From Blastococcus sp. TF02-8 (GTDB taxonomy: Bacteria > Actinomycetota > Actinomycetes > Mycobacteriales > Geodermatophilaceae): 64,000 bases of DNA. A program made the position numbers and the translations under genes. Below the pieces are notes generated by a model that had not been told where the DNA came from, searched no databases, and saw only the letters and a program-made list of their open reading frames with translations. How positions within the stretch are numbered: the first letter of the stretch is position 1; the number at the start of each line of letters is the position of its first letter. The stretch lies in the NCBI RefSeq assembly GCF_003319175.1, contig NZ_QOHK01000002.1:1-64000 (forward strand), given 5' to 3'. Below are positions 30,504-40,300 of the stretch, piece after piece.

Positions 30504-32611
30504 GGTCGGCCCCGTCCCAGCCGGGCCCTGACCGCAGCCAGGGGCTCCCGGACCTCCGGAACACGGGCCACCACGAGACCGACCACCGCGACGCCGCCGA
30601 TGACCACGGTACCGATCAGCACCTGCAGGAGCGACCCTGTGAAGGAGCGTCCGCCCAGGTCGGAGGTCACGATCCGGACAAGGAGGCCTGCGAGGGCGGC
30701 CGCCACGGCCACCAGCGTGACGCGGAGCACGGGAAGCAGCGTCTCACCGGTGCGCATCCCGCCGAGCCGCCGGCGCAGCGCGACGTCGCCGATCACCCAG
30801 CCGGCGACGTAGGTGACGCTGGTGACGAGCATCAGCCCCGCGACGACCTGCTCCGGCCCGACGACGGCGGGGACGAGCAGCAGCAGCGGTACGCGCACCG
30901 CCACCATGCCCACCTGGATCAGGGTGGGGGTGCGGGCGTCCTTCATCGCGTAGAAGACGCGCAGCTGCAGGAGCGTCACGGCCATGGGCAGCAGACCGAA
31001 GGCGCCCACGGCGAGGGCGGTGCCGATGCCCTCCGCCTCGTCCACCGACGTGTTCCCCCGGGCGAAGGCGAGCACTCCCAGCGGAGCGCCCAGCACGACC
31101 AGGACCGCGGTGACCGGCAGCAGCCCGAGGGCGGAGAGCCGGGTGCCCAGCGACAGGTCGGAGACCACGGCGGGCACGTCGTGCCGGGCGGCCGCGCGGC
31201 TCATCCGCGGCAGCAGCGCGGTCAGCAGGGCGACGCCGATGATCCCGTAGGGCATCTGGAAGAGCAGGCTGGCGTTGGCGAAGGCGAGCGACCCCAGGCC
31301 GCCGGAGCGGCCGGCCCCGTTGGCGATCCGCATCGCCACGGCGACGCCGACCGCGCTCACCGCCGAGTAGGCGACCACCCACAGGCCGAGGGTCCCCGCC
31401 TCGCGCAGGCCGGTGTCCTTGAGTCCCCACCGGGGGCGCAGCGGCACACCGACCCTGCGGAGCAGCGGGAGCAGCACGACGGCCTGCAGGGCGATGCCCA
31501 GGGTGGTGCCGATGCCCAGGAGCCACACCTGACCGGGGGTGATGGTGGCGGGGGTGAGGTCGCCGGGGCCGGCGGCGGCCAGGAAGAGCAATCCGGTGGC
31601 GATGACGACGACGTTGTTCAGCACCGGCGCCCATGCCGGCGGGCCGAACACCCCGCGGGAGTTGAGGATGGCCTGGGCCAGGGCGCCGACGCCGTAGAAC
31701 ACGATCTCGACCAGCAGCAGGCGGGCCAGCCAGTTCGCCAGCCGCACCTGCTCCGGGTCGTCCACGATGCCGTAGAGCCGGGTAAGCAGCGGCGCGGCCA
31801 GCACCGCGAGCGCCGTCACGACCACGAGCCCGGAGACGGCGATCGTGGCGAGCCGTTGCGCGTACGCGGTGCCGCCGTCGCGGTCGCGCTCCTGGGCGTG
31901 GACCAGCAGCGGCACCACCACGGAGGCGAGCACCCCGCCGAGGAGCAGCTCGTAGACGATGTTGGGCAGCGTGTTGGCGGTGTTGTAGGCATCGCCCACG
32001 GCCGCGACGCCGAGCGCCGCGGCCAGCACCATGGTGCGCAGCAGGCCGGTGATGCGGGAGACCAGGGTCGCCACCGCCATCGTGCCGGCGGCGCGGAGGA
32101 TCCCCCCGCTCGCCCCCGCGGTGCCCTCGCGCTGCTCGACGTCCTCGTCGGTGTCGTGGGCGGCCCGTGGCACCGGCGGGAGCACGGTGATGGGGAAGAC
32201 CTGCGTCTCGTCCGCCGCGGGCACCCAGCGGTGGCGCAGCGGGGGGAGGGGCGGGAGCGGCGCGGCCGGCCGCGGCGGCCGGGGAGCCGGCGCGGGGCGC
32301 GCCGACGCCGGCGGTGGCACCGGTCGGGGGGTGTCCGCGTCGACGGGGCCGGAACCGGGGCCGGGGCCAGAGGCCGCGGGCTGCCCCTCGACCTGCGGGT
32401 GCGGGGCCACGACGGCGTCCCGCGGCGGCGTCGCGAGGTAGGGCGCAGGCGGCAGGGGGCGACCCGTGCGCCGGGCGGGAGCGGGTCGCGCCGGGGGCGG
32501 GGGAGGCATGCGGACCGGCCGCGGCCGGCGCTCGTCCTCGGGAGGGCCGGGCCGGTCGCGCTCGTCATCGCCGGTGTCGGGGCGGTCGGTCACTTCGGGA
32601 CGGTCGCTCAC
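30500..32611 (-). CDS. murJ: Lipid II flippase MurJ (MviN family)
   Basis: 703 residues from GTG at 32611, overlapping the upstream stop (GTGA). The first 165 or so residues are acidic then very proline-rich and cytoplasmic. The MVF domain starts GILRAAGTMAVATLVSRITGLLRTMV and contains about 14 hydrophobic helices, including NTLPNIVYELLLGGVLASVVVP and the charged residues typical of MurJ. It flips lipid II across the membrane for peptidoglycan synthesis. Upstream DUF6049 and NUDIX genes and the downstream pseudokinase form one tightly overlapping minus-strand unit. Confidence 0.95.
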   Translation of the reverse strand: MSDRPEVTDRPDTGDDERDRPGPPEDERRPRPVRMPPPPPARPAPARRTGRPLPPAPYLATPPRDAVVAPHPQVEGQPAASGPGPGSGPVDADTPRPVPPPASARPAPAPRPPRPAAPLPPLPPLRHRWVPAADETQVFPITVLPPVPRAAHDTDEDVEQREGTAGASGGILRAAGTMAVATLVSRITGLLRTMVLAAALGVAAVGDAYNTANTLPNIVYELLLGGVLASVVVPLLVHAQERDRDGGTAYAQRLATIAVSGLVVVTALAVLAAPLLTRLYGIVDDPEQVRLANWLARLLLVEIVFYGVGALAQAILNSRGVFGPPAWAPVLNNVVVIATGLLFLAAAGPGDLTPATITPGQVWLLGIGTTLGIALQAVVLLPLLRRVGVPLRPRWGLKDTGLREAGTLGLWVVAYSAVSAVGVAVAMRIANGAGRSGGLGSLAFANASLLFQMPYGIIGVALLTALLPRMSRAAARHDVPAVVSDLSLGTRLSALGLLPVTAVLVVLGAPLGVLAFARGNTSVDEAEGIGTALAVGAFGLLPMAVTLLQLRVFYAMKDARTPTLIQVGMVAVRVPLLLLVPAVVGPEQVVAGLMLVTSVTYVAGWVIGDVALRRRLGGMRTGETLLPVLRVTLVAVAAALAGLLVRIVTSDLGGRSFTGSLLQVLIGTVVIGGVAVVGLVVARVPEVREPLAAVRARLGRGRP

Positions 32612-34953
32612 ACCGGGCTCCGGGTGGGCGGCGCGGACAGGCCGGGCGGGGGGACCTCGGCGGCGGCCGCGCTCCGCCGGCGGCGACGCAGGAGGTTCAC
32701 GAACCGGCGCAGGAACAGGAGGGCGAGGAGTGAGGCGGCGCCGATGGTGATCGACAGCGAGATGGGGCCGTAGGCGGTGCTCTTCACCTGCATGTCGACC
32801 TGCTGGCCCAGCGGCGTGCCCGAGGGCGTCGTCACCATCGCGGTGACCGCGAACCCGCCGGACTGCCGGACGTCGGTGGGCACCTCGAGGATCGTGCGCT
32901 CCGCCGGGGCGAGCGTCTGCGCACCGATGTCGCCGATGGACAACCCACGGCTGCCCCGGGTGCGCACCTGCAGCAGCACCTGCACGGCGAAGGGCAGGTC
33001 GTTGTCGACGGTGAGGACGAGGGGGGCGGTGCTGGAGGCCAGGCTGTAGGTGCCGTCGGCCGGCGCGACGACGGTGACCCGGCTGCGCAGCCGCTCGACG
33101 GCCCTGCGTGCCGCGGTGGCGGCGGCCCGGAACCCCTCGGGGTCGCCGGACCACAGCACCGAGGCGGTGCGCGCGATGCCGGCGTCGTAGGCCTGCAGGG
33201 CGGTCCCGGCGTCGCCCACGACCGCGCCGGCGAGGTCGTCGCGCGCGGCGACGGCCGCGGCGAGGGTGGCCGTCCCCTCGGGGTCGAGCCGTCGCACGTC
33301 GGGCGGGCCGGTGAGGCCGCCGGCGTCGGCGGTGGGCACGGCACCGAGCCCCTGCAACGTCTCGGGTCGCAGCCACGGCAGGCCCGCGGTGTCGGCCATC
33401 ATCGCCCCGGCGCCCTCCGGGCCGGAGCGGACGTCCCGTGGTGGGGCCACGAGCAGGGTCTGCTGGCTACCCGGTGGTGACTGGAGGGTCAGCGCCGCAA
33501 GCTCGGCCAGGTAGCGCTGCTCGGCGAGCCGGGGACCGCCGGGGGTGTCCTCCGCGCCGCCGACGACGGCGGTGAGGGCCGGGTCCGCGACCAGGACGTC
33601 GACCGTCCCACCCTCGACCGGCACCGTGGTGTGCGCGACCGCGTCCGAGCCGTCCCGGCCGACGGCGGAGTCGCCCTCGGTGAGGGCGTCGCCGGCGAGC
33701 ACCACGCGGTCGATCCCGCCGTCGTGCAGGACCTCCAGGCTGGGCTGCTCGAAACCGCCGTCCGCGGCCCAGGCCAGGTCGGTCACCGGGTCGACGTCCA
33801 GCACGTCGTTCAGGATCTCCGCGCCCGCCCCGGTGGTGCGCGGCTCCGTGTCCTCGGGGGCGGGGGCGTCCCCCGTGGGCGTGGCCGGCTGCGGAGCGGC
33901 GCCGGGCGGGTCCTGGGCGGTGCCGTCGGGAGAGCCCGGGAGGCTCCGGGAGAGGACGTCGGCGAGCCCTGCGCCCAGCAGGGTGTCGGCATCCACGTCC
34001 CCGTAGGGCAGCGCCACGACCGGGTGCCGGTCGGCGACCGCGCGCAGCCGATCGAGGTAGGCCTTCGCCTGCTCGGTGCCGGTTCCCGCGCCCGCGTCCC
34101 CGGCGACCGCGTACGGGCCGTCTGCCATGATCGCCAGCTCCTCCACGAGGGCGGGATCGATGGCCAGGGTCACGGAGAGGGCAGGTGCTCCCCCGTCGGC
34201 CCCGGCGGGCAGGCGCTCGACGACGGCGAGCGCGCGGTCGAGGCGGCCGCCCTCGGCGACGGCGTCGGCGAGCCCGTCGTCGGCGAAGCCGCCCGCGGGC
34301 GTGCGGTGGCTGCGCTCGGAGAGCGGCCACAACCAGGCGACGGCGGTGCTGGTCGGCGGCTGGACCTGCTGCTGGATGAGGAAGGTCGACAGCTCACCGA
34401 CGCGGCGCTCCTGGTCGCCGTCCACGGTGCCGTTGACGTTCAGGAGCGCGGGGTAGACGCCGTCCCGGTCCAGTCGCAGCTCGTCGGACGGGACCGTGTA
34501 GTTGAAGTCGGTGCTGCTGCCGGGGGCGAGTTCGTCCTGGAGGGGGCTGAAGGAGGCGAGCACCGTGGTGGCCGGATCGGGATCGGCGACCGCCTCGGCG
34601 AGCTCCGACCGGTTCGTGCGGACCTCGCCGCGCTGCAGCCGCACGGAGAGGTCGCTGATGGGCTGGGACCCGGTGTTCGTCAGCCTGCCCGTCACGGTGA
34701 TCAGCGATCCCGGGGTGACGGTTCGGGGCTCGAAGCGGCCCACGTCGATCCTCACCGGACGCTCGGCGTCGACGGTCCCGTCCGGGGCGGCCGGGAGTGG
34801 CGGCGCGGCCGACGCCGGGGCGGGGAGCAGAGGCGCGAGGGTCAGGGCGCCGGCGACGAGAGGGACGAGCGCGGCGACGCGCCGGGAGGCACCCGGCCGG
34901 GATGCGTCGGCGGCGGGGCGGCCGCCGGCGCGGGCGGCAGCCGGCCGCGTCAC
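32608..34953 (-). CDS. DUF6049 family secreted/membrane-anchored protein
   Basis: 781 residues. An N-terminal signal peptide ([24 protein letters not shown]) is followed by a large extracellular region with beta-rich domains and a single C-terminal helix ([18 protein letters not shown]) before an Arg-rich tail, giving an anchored outside-facing protein. It corresponds in position and architecture to Rv3909 of M. tuberculosis, encoded between mutT4 and mviN. Function is unknown; co-transcription with murJ implies a cell-wall role. Start GTG overlaps the NUDIX stop and its stop overlaps the murJ start, four bases each. Confidence 0.85.
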   Translation of the reverse strand: MTRPAAARAGGRPAADASRPGASRRVAALVPLVAGALTLAPLLPAPASAAPPLPAAPDGTVDAERPVRIDVGRFEPRTVTPGSLITVTGRLTNTGSQPISDLSVRLQRGEVRTNRSELAEAVADPDPATTVLASFSPLQDELAPGSSTDFNYTVPSDELRLDRDGVYPALLNVNGTVDGDQERRVGELSTFLIQQQVQPPTSTAVAWLWPLSERSHRTPAGGFADDGLADAVAEGGRLDRALAVVERLPAGADGGAPALSVTLAIDPALVEELAIMADGPYAVAGDAGAGTGTEQAKAYLDRLRAVADRHPVVALPYGDVDADTLLGAGLADVLSRSLPGSPDGTAQDPPGAAPQPATPTGDAPAPEDTEPRTTGAGAEILNDVLDVDPVTDLAWAADGGFEQPSLEVLHDGGIDRVVLAGDALTEGDSAVGRDGSDAVAHTTVPVEGGTVDVLVADPALTAVVGGAEDTPGGPRLAEQRYLAELAALTLQSPPGSQQTLLVAPPRDVRSGPEGAGAMMADTAGLPWLRPETLQGLGAVPTADAGGLTGPPDVRRLDPEGTATLAAAVAARDDLAGAVVGDAGTALQAYDAGIARTASVLWSGDPEGFRAAATAARRAVERLRSRVTVVAPADGTYSLASSTAPLVLTVDNDLPFAVQVLLQVRTRGSRGLSIGDIGAQTLAPAERTILEVPTDVRQSGGFAVTAMVTTPSGTPLGQQVDMQVKSTAYGPISLSITIGAASLLALLFLRRFVNLLRRRRRSAAAAEVPPPGLSAPPTRSPV

Positions 34954-35426
34954 GCGCTGTCGGCCAGGAGTCCGGGAGCGCGCTCCACGAGTGCCCGCTC
35001 GTCGGCGTAGGCCAGCCGGGTGCTGAGCTCCTCGAGGGGCACCCAGGCCACCTCGGTGACCTCGACGTCGGCGTCGGAGAGGGCGCCACCCACGGCGCGG
35101 AGCAGGAAGTGGTGCACCGTCTTGTGCACGCGGCGCCCGTCGGCGACGAACCAGAAGTCGATGATGCCGAGCGGCGCGACGACCTCGCCGAGGATCCCGG
35201 TCTCCTCCTCGACCTCGCGGACGGCGGTGTCCTCCGGGGTCTCACCGGCCTCGATGTGGCCCTTCGGCAGGGACCAGAGCAGGCGACCGCGGCGGTCGGT
35301 GCGCCCGATCAGGGCGGCACGGGGCCCGGTCACCCCGTCGTCGGCGACCACCAGGCCCCCGGCTGAGGTCTCGTCGACCCGGCGCAACCGGCGGCCCGGG
35401 CGCCCTCGCCCGCCCGTCCCAGCCAT
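34950..35426 (-). CDS. NUDIX hydrolase (MutT4-like)
   Basis: 158 residues from ATG at 35426; the longer upstream frame only reads through the 81-bp repeat and is rejected. The Nudix box is complete: [23 protein letters not shown] (Gx5Ex7REUxEExGU). These enzymes hydrolyse nucleoside diphosphates linked to another moiety. In mycobacteria the homologue MutT4 (Rv3908) starts the same unit beside DUF6049 and murJ, divergent from pcnA. TACCCT lies six bases before the ATG and there is no ribosome binding site, indicating a leaderless transcript. Confidence 0.9.
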   Translation of the reverse strand: MAGTGGRGRPGRRLRRVDETSAGGLVVADDGVTGPRAALIGRTDRRGRLLWSLPKGHIEAGETPEDTAVREVEEETGILGEVVAPLGIIDFWFVADGRRVHKTVHHFLLRAVGGALSDADVEVTEVAWVPLEELSTRLAYADERALVERAPGLLADSA

Positions 35427-35432
35427 GTCGAG

Positions 35433-35438
35433 AGGGTA
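35433..35438 (-). promoter_or_regulatory. -10 hexamer TACCCT of the NUDIX-murJ unit (leaderless)
   Basis: Minus-strand TACCCT with six bases to the ATG and no Shine-Dalgarno. It would drive the NUDIX, DUF6049, murJ and pseudokinase genes. Confidence 0.6.
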
Positions 35439-35460
35439 GCGCGCGTCCGGCGACAGCTCC

Positions 35461-35622
35461 GGGAGCATCGCAGCGAGCAGAAGGACCCCGTTGCCCCCCG
35501 CGGCTCGCAGGCTCACCGCGGGACCCTGCAACGCGGCCGGCGGGAGCATCGCAGCGAGCAGAAGGACCCCGTTGCCCCCCGCGGCTCGCAGGCCCACCGC
35601 GGGGCCCTGCAACGCGGCCGCC
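35461..35622. repeat. Two tandem 81-bp repeats containing the palindromic element
   Basis: Units 35461-35541 and 35542-35622 differ at only three positions, and a third copy breaks off after GGGA. Each unit contains one palindromic element beginning GGACCCCGTTGCCCCCC and ending CCCTGCAACGCGGCC, the same sequence family as the elements after gnd, dnaN and ssb. The array occupies the divergent NUDIX-pcnA promoter gap. Confidence 0.9.
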
Positions 35623-35657
35623 GGGAACATGCCCACAGGGGCACCGCTGCGGCGCAC

Positions 35658-35663
35658 TAGGCT
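35658..35663 (+). promoter_or_regulatory. -10 hexamer TAGGCT of pcnA (leaderless)
   Basis: TAGGCT ends eight bases before the GTG start of pcnA with no Shine-Dalgarno between. The same hexamer precedes the lipoprotein gene (41060-41065) and the rpsF operon (49736-49741). Confidence 0.6.
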
Positions 35664-35671
35664 GGCTCGTC

Positions 35672-37159
35672 GTGTCCGCGCAGCTTCCGAGTCGTCCCGA
35701 CCCCGAGCCCGTGCCGGCGGCCGTCCAGGAGACCGTCCGCCGGCTGGTCGACGTCTCCCCCGTGCTGACCGAGCTGGGTCGGCGCTTCGCCGCGGCGGGC
35801 TTCGAGGTCCACCTGGTCGGTGGCTCCGTGCGCGACGCCCTCCTCGCCGCGGGCTCCGGCGAGCCGCGCGTGCCCGGCGACCTCGACCTCACCACCGATG
35901 CCCGGCCCGAGCAGGTGCTCGAGCTCCTGCGTGGCTGGGCTCGTTCCACGTGGAACACCGGCATCGCCTTCGGCACGGTGGGCGCCGACATCGGCGGCGA
36001 CCGCGTGGAGATCACCACCTTCCGGGCGGACCGCTACGACCGGGAGTCCCGGAACCCCGAGGTCGCCTGGGGGGACTCACTCCTGGACGACCTCGTCCGC
36101 CGTGACTTCACGGTCAACGCGATGGCGATCAGCCTGGGTCCGGACCGGACCGTGACCGACCCCTTCGGCGGCCTGGGCGACCTGCTCGCCCGCCGGCTGC
36201 GCACGCCGGGGGCTGCGGTCGAGTCCTTCGCCGACGACCCCCTCCGGATGCTGCGGGCGGTCCGGTTCGTGGCCCAGCTTGGCCTGAGCCCGGTCGACGA
36301 GGTCGTGGAGGCGATGACCTCACTGGCCGGTCAGCTGTCGCGGATCACGCCCGAGCGGGTGCAGGCCGAGTTGTCGAAGACCCTGCTGCAGGACTCCCCC
36401 CGGGCGGCTCTGGAGCTGTTCGTCTCGACCGGCCTGGCCGACGTCGTGCTGCCCGAGCTCTCCGCCCTGCGCATGGAGATCGACGAGCACCACCAGCACA
36501 AGGACGTCTACACCCACTCGCTGACCGTGCTGGACCAGGCGATCGATCTCGAGAAGGCCGATCCCGACTCGGGCTCGCCCGACCTCGTGCTCCGCCTGGC
36601 CGCGCTGCTGCACGACATCGGCAAGCCGGCCACCCGCCGGCACGAGCCGAAGGGCCGGGTCTCGTTCCACCACCACGAGGTGGTGGGGGCGAAACTGGTG
36701 CGCAAGCGGCTGCAGGCGCTCAAGTACTCCAAGGAGATCGTGGAGTCGGTCTCCCGGCTCACCTTCCTGCACCTGCGGTTCCACGGCTACGGGTCGGGGG
36801 AGTGGACCGACTCCGCGGTCCGCCGGTACGTCACGGACGCCGGCGACCTGCTCCCCCGCCTGCACAAGCTCGTGCGCTCGGACTCCACGACCCGCAACAA
36901 GCGGCGGGCCGCCGCGCTCTCGGCGACCTACGACTCCCTCGAGCGGCGGATCGCCGAGCTGGCGGCGCAGGAGGACCTCAACCGCGTCCGCCCGGACCTC
37001 GACGGCAACGCCATCATGGAGATCCTCGGCCTGGGGCCCGGCCCGGAGGTCGGCGCCGCGTGGCGTTTCCTCAAGGACCTGCGCCTGGAGCGTGGCCCGC
37101 TCGACCCCGACGACGCCGAGGCCGCGCTGCGCGCCTGGTGGGCGGAGCGCGCGGGCTGA
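35672..37159 (+). CDS. pcnA: CCA tRNA nucleotidyltransferase
   Basis: 495 residues from GTG at 35672. It adds or repairs the 3' CCA of tRNAs, which both tRNA genes in this window require because they do not encode it. The nucleotidyltransferase core shows [24 protein letters not shown] (catalytic aspartates) and [11 protein letters not shown]. An HD domain follows ([16 protein letters not shown] with [10 protein letters not shown]), as in the Gram-positive/actinobacterial type. A parS site lies within codons for RSTWNTG. It is divergent from the NUDIX gene, as in mycobacteria. Confidence 0.95.
   Translation: MSAQLPSRPDPEPVPAAVQETVRRLVDVSPVLTELGRRFAAAGFEVHLVGGSVRDALLAAGSGEPRVPGDLDLTTDARPEQVLELLRGWARSTWNTGIAFGTVGADIGGDRVEITTFRADRYDRESRNPEVAWGDSLLDDLVRRDFTVNAMAISLGPDRTVTDPFGGLGDLLARRLRTPGAAVESFADDPLRMLRAVRFVAQLGLSPVDEVVEAMTSLAGQLSRITPERVQAELSKTLLQDSPRAALELFVSTGLADVVLPELSALRMEIDEHHQHKDVYTHSLTVLDQAIDLEKADPDSGSPDLVLRLAALLHDIGKPATRRHEPKGRVSFHHHEVVGAKLVRKRLQALKYSKEIVESVSRLTFLHLRFHGYGSGEWTDSAVRRYVTDAGDLLPRLHKLVRSDSTTRNKRRAAALSATYDSLERRIAELAAQEDLNRVRPDLDGNAIMEILGLGPGPEVGAAWRFLKDLRLERGPLDPDDAEAALRAWWAERAG
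35943..35956. promoter_or_regulatory. parS site inside pcnA
   Basis: Perfect GTTCCACGTGGAAC read in the pcnA frame as part of RSTWNT, 14.7 kb from the parS pair at parA. Confidence 0.88.
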
Positions 37160-37218
37160 CCGATGGGCCGGCCGACGCCTCGCTCCAGCACCGCGGCAGG
37201 AATGCCGAGATAGCACTC

Positions 37219-38163
37219 GTGCACCCGCAGGACCCGGTAGACGGCGGAGCGCACCTGCCGGCGTCCCCGACGGGGCGGGTGCCGCACTGGGTCCTCGACG
37301 AGGCCGCCGGACCGACGTCCCCGTCGGTGCCTCCCCGCCGTCGCCGCCGCTGGCTGCCCTGGAGCGGTCTGCTCGTGACCGCTGCGGTCGCCGGCGTGGT
37401 CACGTTCACCGACCCGGGCGACCTGCCGTGGGGAGACCGCCTGCCGCAGGCCTCCCCCGACCTCCCGGCGCCGTCCGCGCCGGCCCGACCGACAGACCGC
37501 CCGGCTCCCGGTGGACTGGTGGTCCCCCTGGGACGTCCGGCGGCGCCGCCGCCGGGCGGGGGCCCGCACGCCTTCACCGCCCTGCAGGACGACGGCGTCA
37601 CCCCCGTGGCCTACGACCCGTGCCGGACCATCCACTACGTGCTGCGCCCGGACGCCGCTCCCCCGGGCGGCGAGGAGCTGGTCCACGCGGCGGTGCGGCG
37701 CGTCTCCGAGGTCACCGGCCTGCGCTTCGCCTTCGACGGCTACACCGACGAACCGCTCGCCGACGACCGGCCGGTGTACCAGCCCGAGCGCTACGGCGAC
37801 CGCTGGGCGCCGGTGCTCGTCGGCTGGCAGACCGAAGCGGAGAACCCGGCGCTGACCGGCGACGTGGTGGGTCAGGCCGGCAGCTCCGCGGTCTCCCTGG
37901 GCGACGGCCCCAAGGTGTTCGTCACCGGCACGGTCGGTCTCGACGCCGGGCAGCTGCCGGAGATCCTGGACGGGCGCGACGGCATGTCGGTCGTCCGGGG
38001 CATCGTGCTGCACGAGCTGGGGCACCTGGTCGGTCTCGCGCACGTGGACGACGAGGCCGAGCTGATGTACCCCGAGGCACGGCGGGCGGTGGCCGACTTC
38101 GCCGACGGCGACCTCACCGGCCTGGCGGCCCTGGGCGCGGGCCCGTGCGTGCCGGATCTCTGA
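37219..38163 (+). CDS. Matrixin-like zinc metalloprotease, membrane-anchored
   Basis: 314 residues from GTG at 37219; GTG at 37279 is possible. A basic stretch (RRRRRW) precedes one membrane helix (LLVTAAVAGVVTF, near residue 60), so the enzyme is probably type II anchored or exported. A Pro-rich linker leads to a catalytic domain beginning about residue 115 (AYDPCRTIHYVLRPD). The extended zinc motif HELGHLVGLAH is at residues 265-275, followed by a Met-turn-like LMYP near 283, which is the metzincin pattern. Two cysteines could form a disulfide. The substrate is unknown. It follows pcnA on the same strand and ends three bases before the convergent MFS gene. Confidence 0.8.
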   Translation: MHPQDPVDGGAHLPASPTGRVPHWVLDEAAGPTSPSVPPRRRRRWLPWSGLLVTAAVAGVVTFTDPGDLPWGDRLPQASPDLPAPSAPARPTDRPAPGGLVVPLGRPAAPPPGGGPHAFTALQDDGVTPVAYDPCRTIHYVLRPDAAPPGGEELVHAAVRRVSEVTGLRFAFDGYTDEPLADDRPVYQPERYGDRWAPVLVGWQTEAENPALTGDVVGQAGSSAVSLGDGPKVFVTGTVGLDAGQLPEILDGRDGMSVVRGIVLHELGHLVGLAHVDDEAELMYPEARRAVADFADGDLTGLAALGAGPCVPDL

Positions 38164-38166
38164 GCG

Positions 38167-39444
38167 TCAGACCCGTTCCCGGCTCATCCGGGCGTGCAGG
38201 ACGGCGGTGAGCACGTATCCCCCGCCGACCACCGCCACGAGCGGTCGCGAGACGCCGCCGGACGGCAGGACGAACGCCGACACCACCAGTGCCGCGACAA
38301 AGCTGACGTTGACGAGGGTGTCGTACACGGAGAAGACCCGACCGCGGTGGTCGTCGTCCATCCGTTCCTGGAGCGTGGCGTCCACGCAGATCTTCACGCC
38401 CTGCCCCAGGAAGCCGAGCACGAACCCGGCGGCGACGGTCGCCGGAGGCGACACCAGCAGACCCAGCCCCAGCTGGGCCAGGCCGCCGACCACCAGGAGG
38501 GCGCCGATCCACGCCCTGGTCCCGGTCCGGCGCACCACCACGGGGGTGACGGCGGCGGCGCCCAGGGTGCCGAGCGCGCCGGCCGCGAGGACCTGCCCCA
38601 GGCCGGTCAGGCCTCCGGGGAACAGCCCCGAACCGTTGGTGAACGTCCCACGGTGCAGGAGCAGGGTCATCAGGGTCAGCACCCCGAACCAGCACCGGTG
38701 CAGCGCGATCACGGTCAGCGCCGCCCGCGCGGGCCGGTCCCGCCAGGCGTGCCGCGCGCCCGAGACCATCCCGGCCAGCACCGCACGGGCCGACAACCGC
38801 GCGGTGCGGGCAGCGTGGTCCGGGCCGAGCGCGCCCCGTCCGAACGCGGCGACGACGGCGGCCGCACCCAGGTACGGCAGCGCAGCGGACAGCGCCAGGG
38901 CTGCGTACCCGGCGTCCCCGCCCCCGGTCACCGGCGAGAGCACGAGGGCCGCTCCCCCGCCGGCGACCGTCGCCACGGCACCCGACGTCGTCGAGAGGGC
39001 GTTGGCGGGGACCAGTGCCGTCTCGTCGGTGGTGTGCGGCAGCCCCGCGGAGAGCGCGGACAGGACGAAGCGGTTGACGGCGAACACCGCCAGTCCCGCG
39101 ACGTAGAAGGCGGGACCCTGCACACCGGCGAGGATCGCCGCGGCCACGACCGCGACGAGCAGGCCTCGCACGAGGTTCGCCCGGAGGAGGATCTGCCGGC
39201 GGCTCCAGCGGTCCAGCCACACCCCGGCGAACGGCCCGACGAGGGAGTAGGGCAGCAGGAGGACGGCGAAACCGGCGGCGACGTCGACCGGGTCCGCGGC
39301 GTGCTGGGGGTTGAACAGGACGGTGCCGGCCAGCGCCGCCTGGAAGACCCCGTCGCCGAACTGGGCGAGCAGGCGCGTGCCGAGCAGCCGCCGGAAGTCC
39401 CGCCGGCCCAGGAGTCCGCGCACCGCCGTCCCCGCACCGGCCAC
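38167..39444 (-). CDS. MFS transporter
   Basis: 425 residues from GTG at 39444. Twelve hydrophobic segments are apparent, with the loop 2-3 signature degenerate (GVWLDRWSRRQILL, from GxLaDrxgrr) and a central break near residues 200-220. Such proteins are proton-coupled drug or metabolite exporters of the enterobactin-exporter-like MFS group; substrate cannot be assigned. TAAGGT lies six bases before the start and no ribosome binding site is seen, so the transcript is probably leaderless. The stop is only three bases from the stop of the convergent metalloprotease gene. Confidence 0.88.
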   Translation of the reverse strand: MAGAGTAVRGLLGRRDFRRLLGTRLLAQFGDGVFQAALAGTVLFNPQHAADPVDVAAGFAVLLLPYSLVGPFAGVWLDRWSRRQILLRANLVRGLLVAVVAAAILAGVQGPAFYVAGLAVFAVNRFVLSALSAGLPHTTDETALVPANALSTTSGAVATVAGGGAALVLSPVTGGGDAGYAALALSAALPYLGAAAVVAAFGRGALGPDHAARTARLSARAVLAGMVSGARHAWRDRPARAALTVIALHRCWFGVLTLMTLLLHRGTFTNGSGLFPGGLTGLGQVLAAGALGTLGAAAVTPVVVRRTGTRAWIGALLVVGGLAQLGLGLLVSPPATVAAGFVLGFLGQGVKICVDATLQERMDDDHRGRVFSVYDTLVNVSFVAALVVSAFVLPSGGVSRPLVAVVGGGYVLTAVLHARMSRERV

Positions 39445-39450
39445 GCGGTC

Positions 39451-39456
39451 ACCTTA
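39451..39456 (-). promoter_or_regulatory. -10 hexamer TAAGGT of the MFS gene (leaderless)
   Basis: Minus-strand TAAGGT, six bases before the GTG start. Confidence 0.5.
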
Positions 39457-39510
39457 GGGGCGCGGACGCAGGCCGCACCCAGGGCCGCTCGGTGGGGCAC
39501 ACTGGGGAGG

Positions 39511-40173
39511 ATGTCCCCGGTGCCCGCGTCGCCCGATCCCGAGTCCGGTCCGCCCACCACGCCCGTGACCGGCCGTCGCCGCGCGCCCGCCGTGCCGACG
39601 CTGTCCATCGGGTGCCTCGACGACGTGAGCGCGGGGACCCTCCTGGTGGCCATGCCCTCGCTGCAGGACCCGACGTTCGCCGGCACCGTCGTCTACGTCC
39701 TCGACCACTCCGACACCGGCACGCTGGGCGTCGTCCTGGGCCGGCCCAGCCAGGTGGAGATCCGCGACGTGCTGCCGGGTTGGTGCGATCTGGCCGTCGA
39801 ACCGGGCGTCTTCCACGTCGGCGGGCCGTGCGAGACCGACACCGCGCTCTGCCTGGCCACGGCCGAGGAGTCCGATCCGGACGCCGGACTGCGCCCGGTC
39901 GCCGGCGACGTGCACCTGGTCGACCTCGACGGGAACCCGGACGACCTGGCCGGGCGGCTGACCGGGCTGCGGGTGTTCGCGGGCTACGCGGGCTGGTCGC
40001 CCGGCCAGCTGGCCGGGGAGATCGCCGAGGGCGCGTGGGCGTGCGTGCCGAGCCGGCGTGGCGACGTGCTCAGCGAGCTGTCCGGCCTGGAGCTCTGGCG
40101 CCGGATCATGGGCCGCCAGACCGGCCGCCTCGCGGTGCTCTCCACCGCTCCCGCCGACCCCGCCGCGAACTGA
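39511..40173 (+). CDS. YqgE/AlgH family protein
   Basis: 220 residues from ATG at 39511; GTG at 39565 is an alternative closer to the conserved core. The YqgE domain begins SAGTLLVAMPSLQDPTFAGTVVYVLDHSDTGTLGVVLGRPS and contains the conserved FHVGGPCETDTALCL and FAGYAGWSPGQLAGEI. The family is widespread but poorly understood. There is no signal peptide. A neighbouring terminator hairpin at 40235 ends the transcript and also faces the convergent lipoprotein gene. Confidence 0.88.
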   Translation: MSPVPASPDPESGPPTTPVTGRRRAPAVPTLSIGCLDDVSAGTLLVAMPSLQDPTFAGTVVYVLDHSDTGTLGVVLGRPSQVEIRDVLPGWCDLAVEPGVFHVGGPCETDTALCLATAEESDPDAGLRPVAGDVHLVDLDGNPDDLAGRLTGLRVFAGYAGWSPGQLAGEIAEGAWACVPSRRGDVLSELSGLELWRRIMGRQTGRLAVLSTAPADPAAN

Positions 40174-40234
40174 GCCGCGCGCCGCGCCGGAGAACGGGCT
40201 GCGCGACGGCGCTCCGTCTGGTAGGAAGGACACC

Positions 40235-40269
40235 GGGAAGGGCGGTCTGGGGAAGAGACCGCCCTTCCC
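40235..40269. terminator. Bidirectional terminator between yqgE-like and lipoprotein genes
   Basis: GGGAAGGGCGGTCT and AGACCGCCCTTCCC form a perfect 14-bp stem with a 7-base loop, followed by CACTTGTCTGT on the plus strand. Confidence 0.88.
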
Positions 40270-40300
40270 ACTTGTCTGTGGCCCTGGAGAAGGCCCTTCC

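Noticed and set aside
34950-35657. Longer NUDIX protein starting at 35657
   Set aside because: The extension translates only the 81-bp tandem repeats, and a leaderless promoter and start at 35426 fit the family length.
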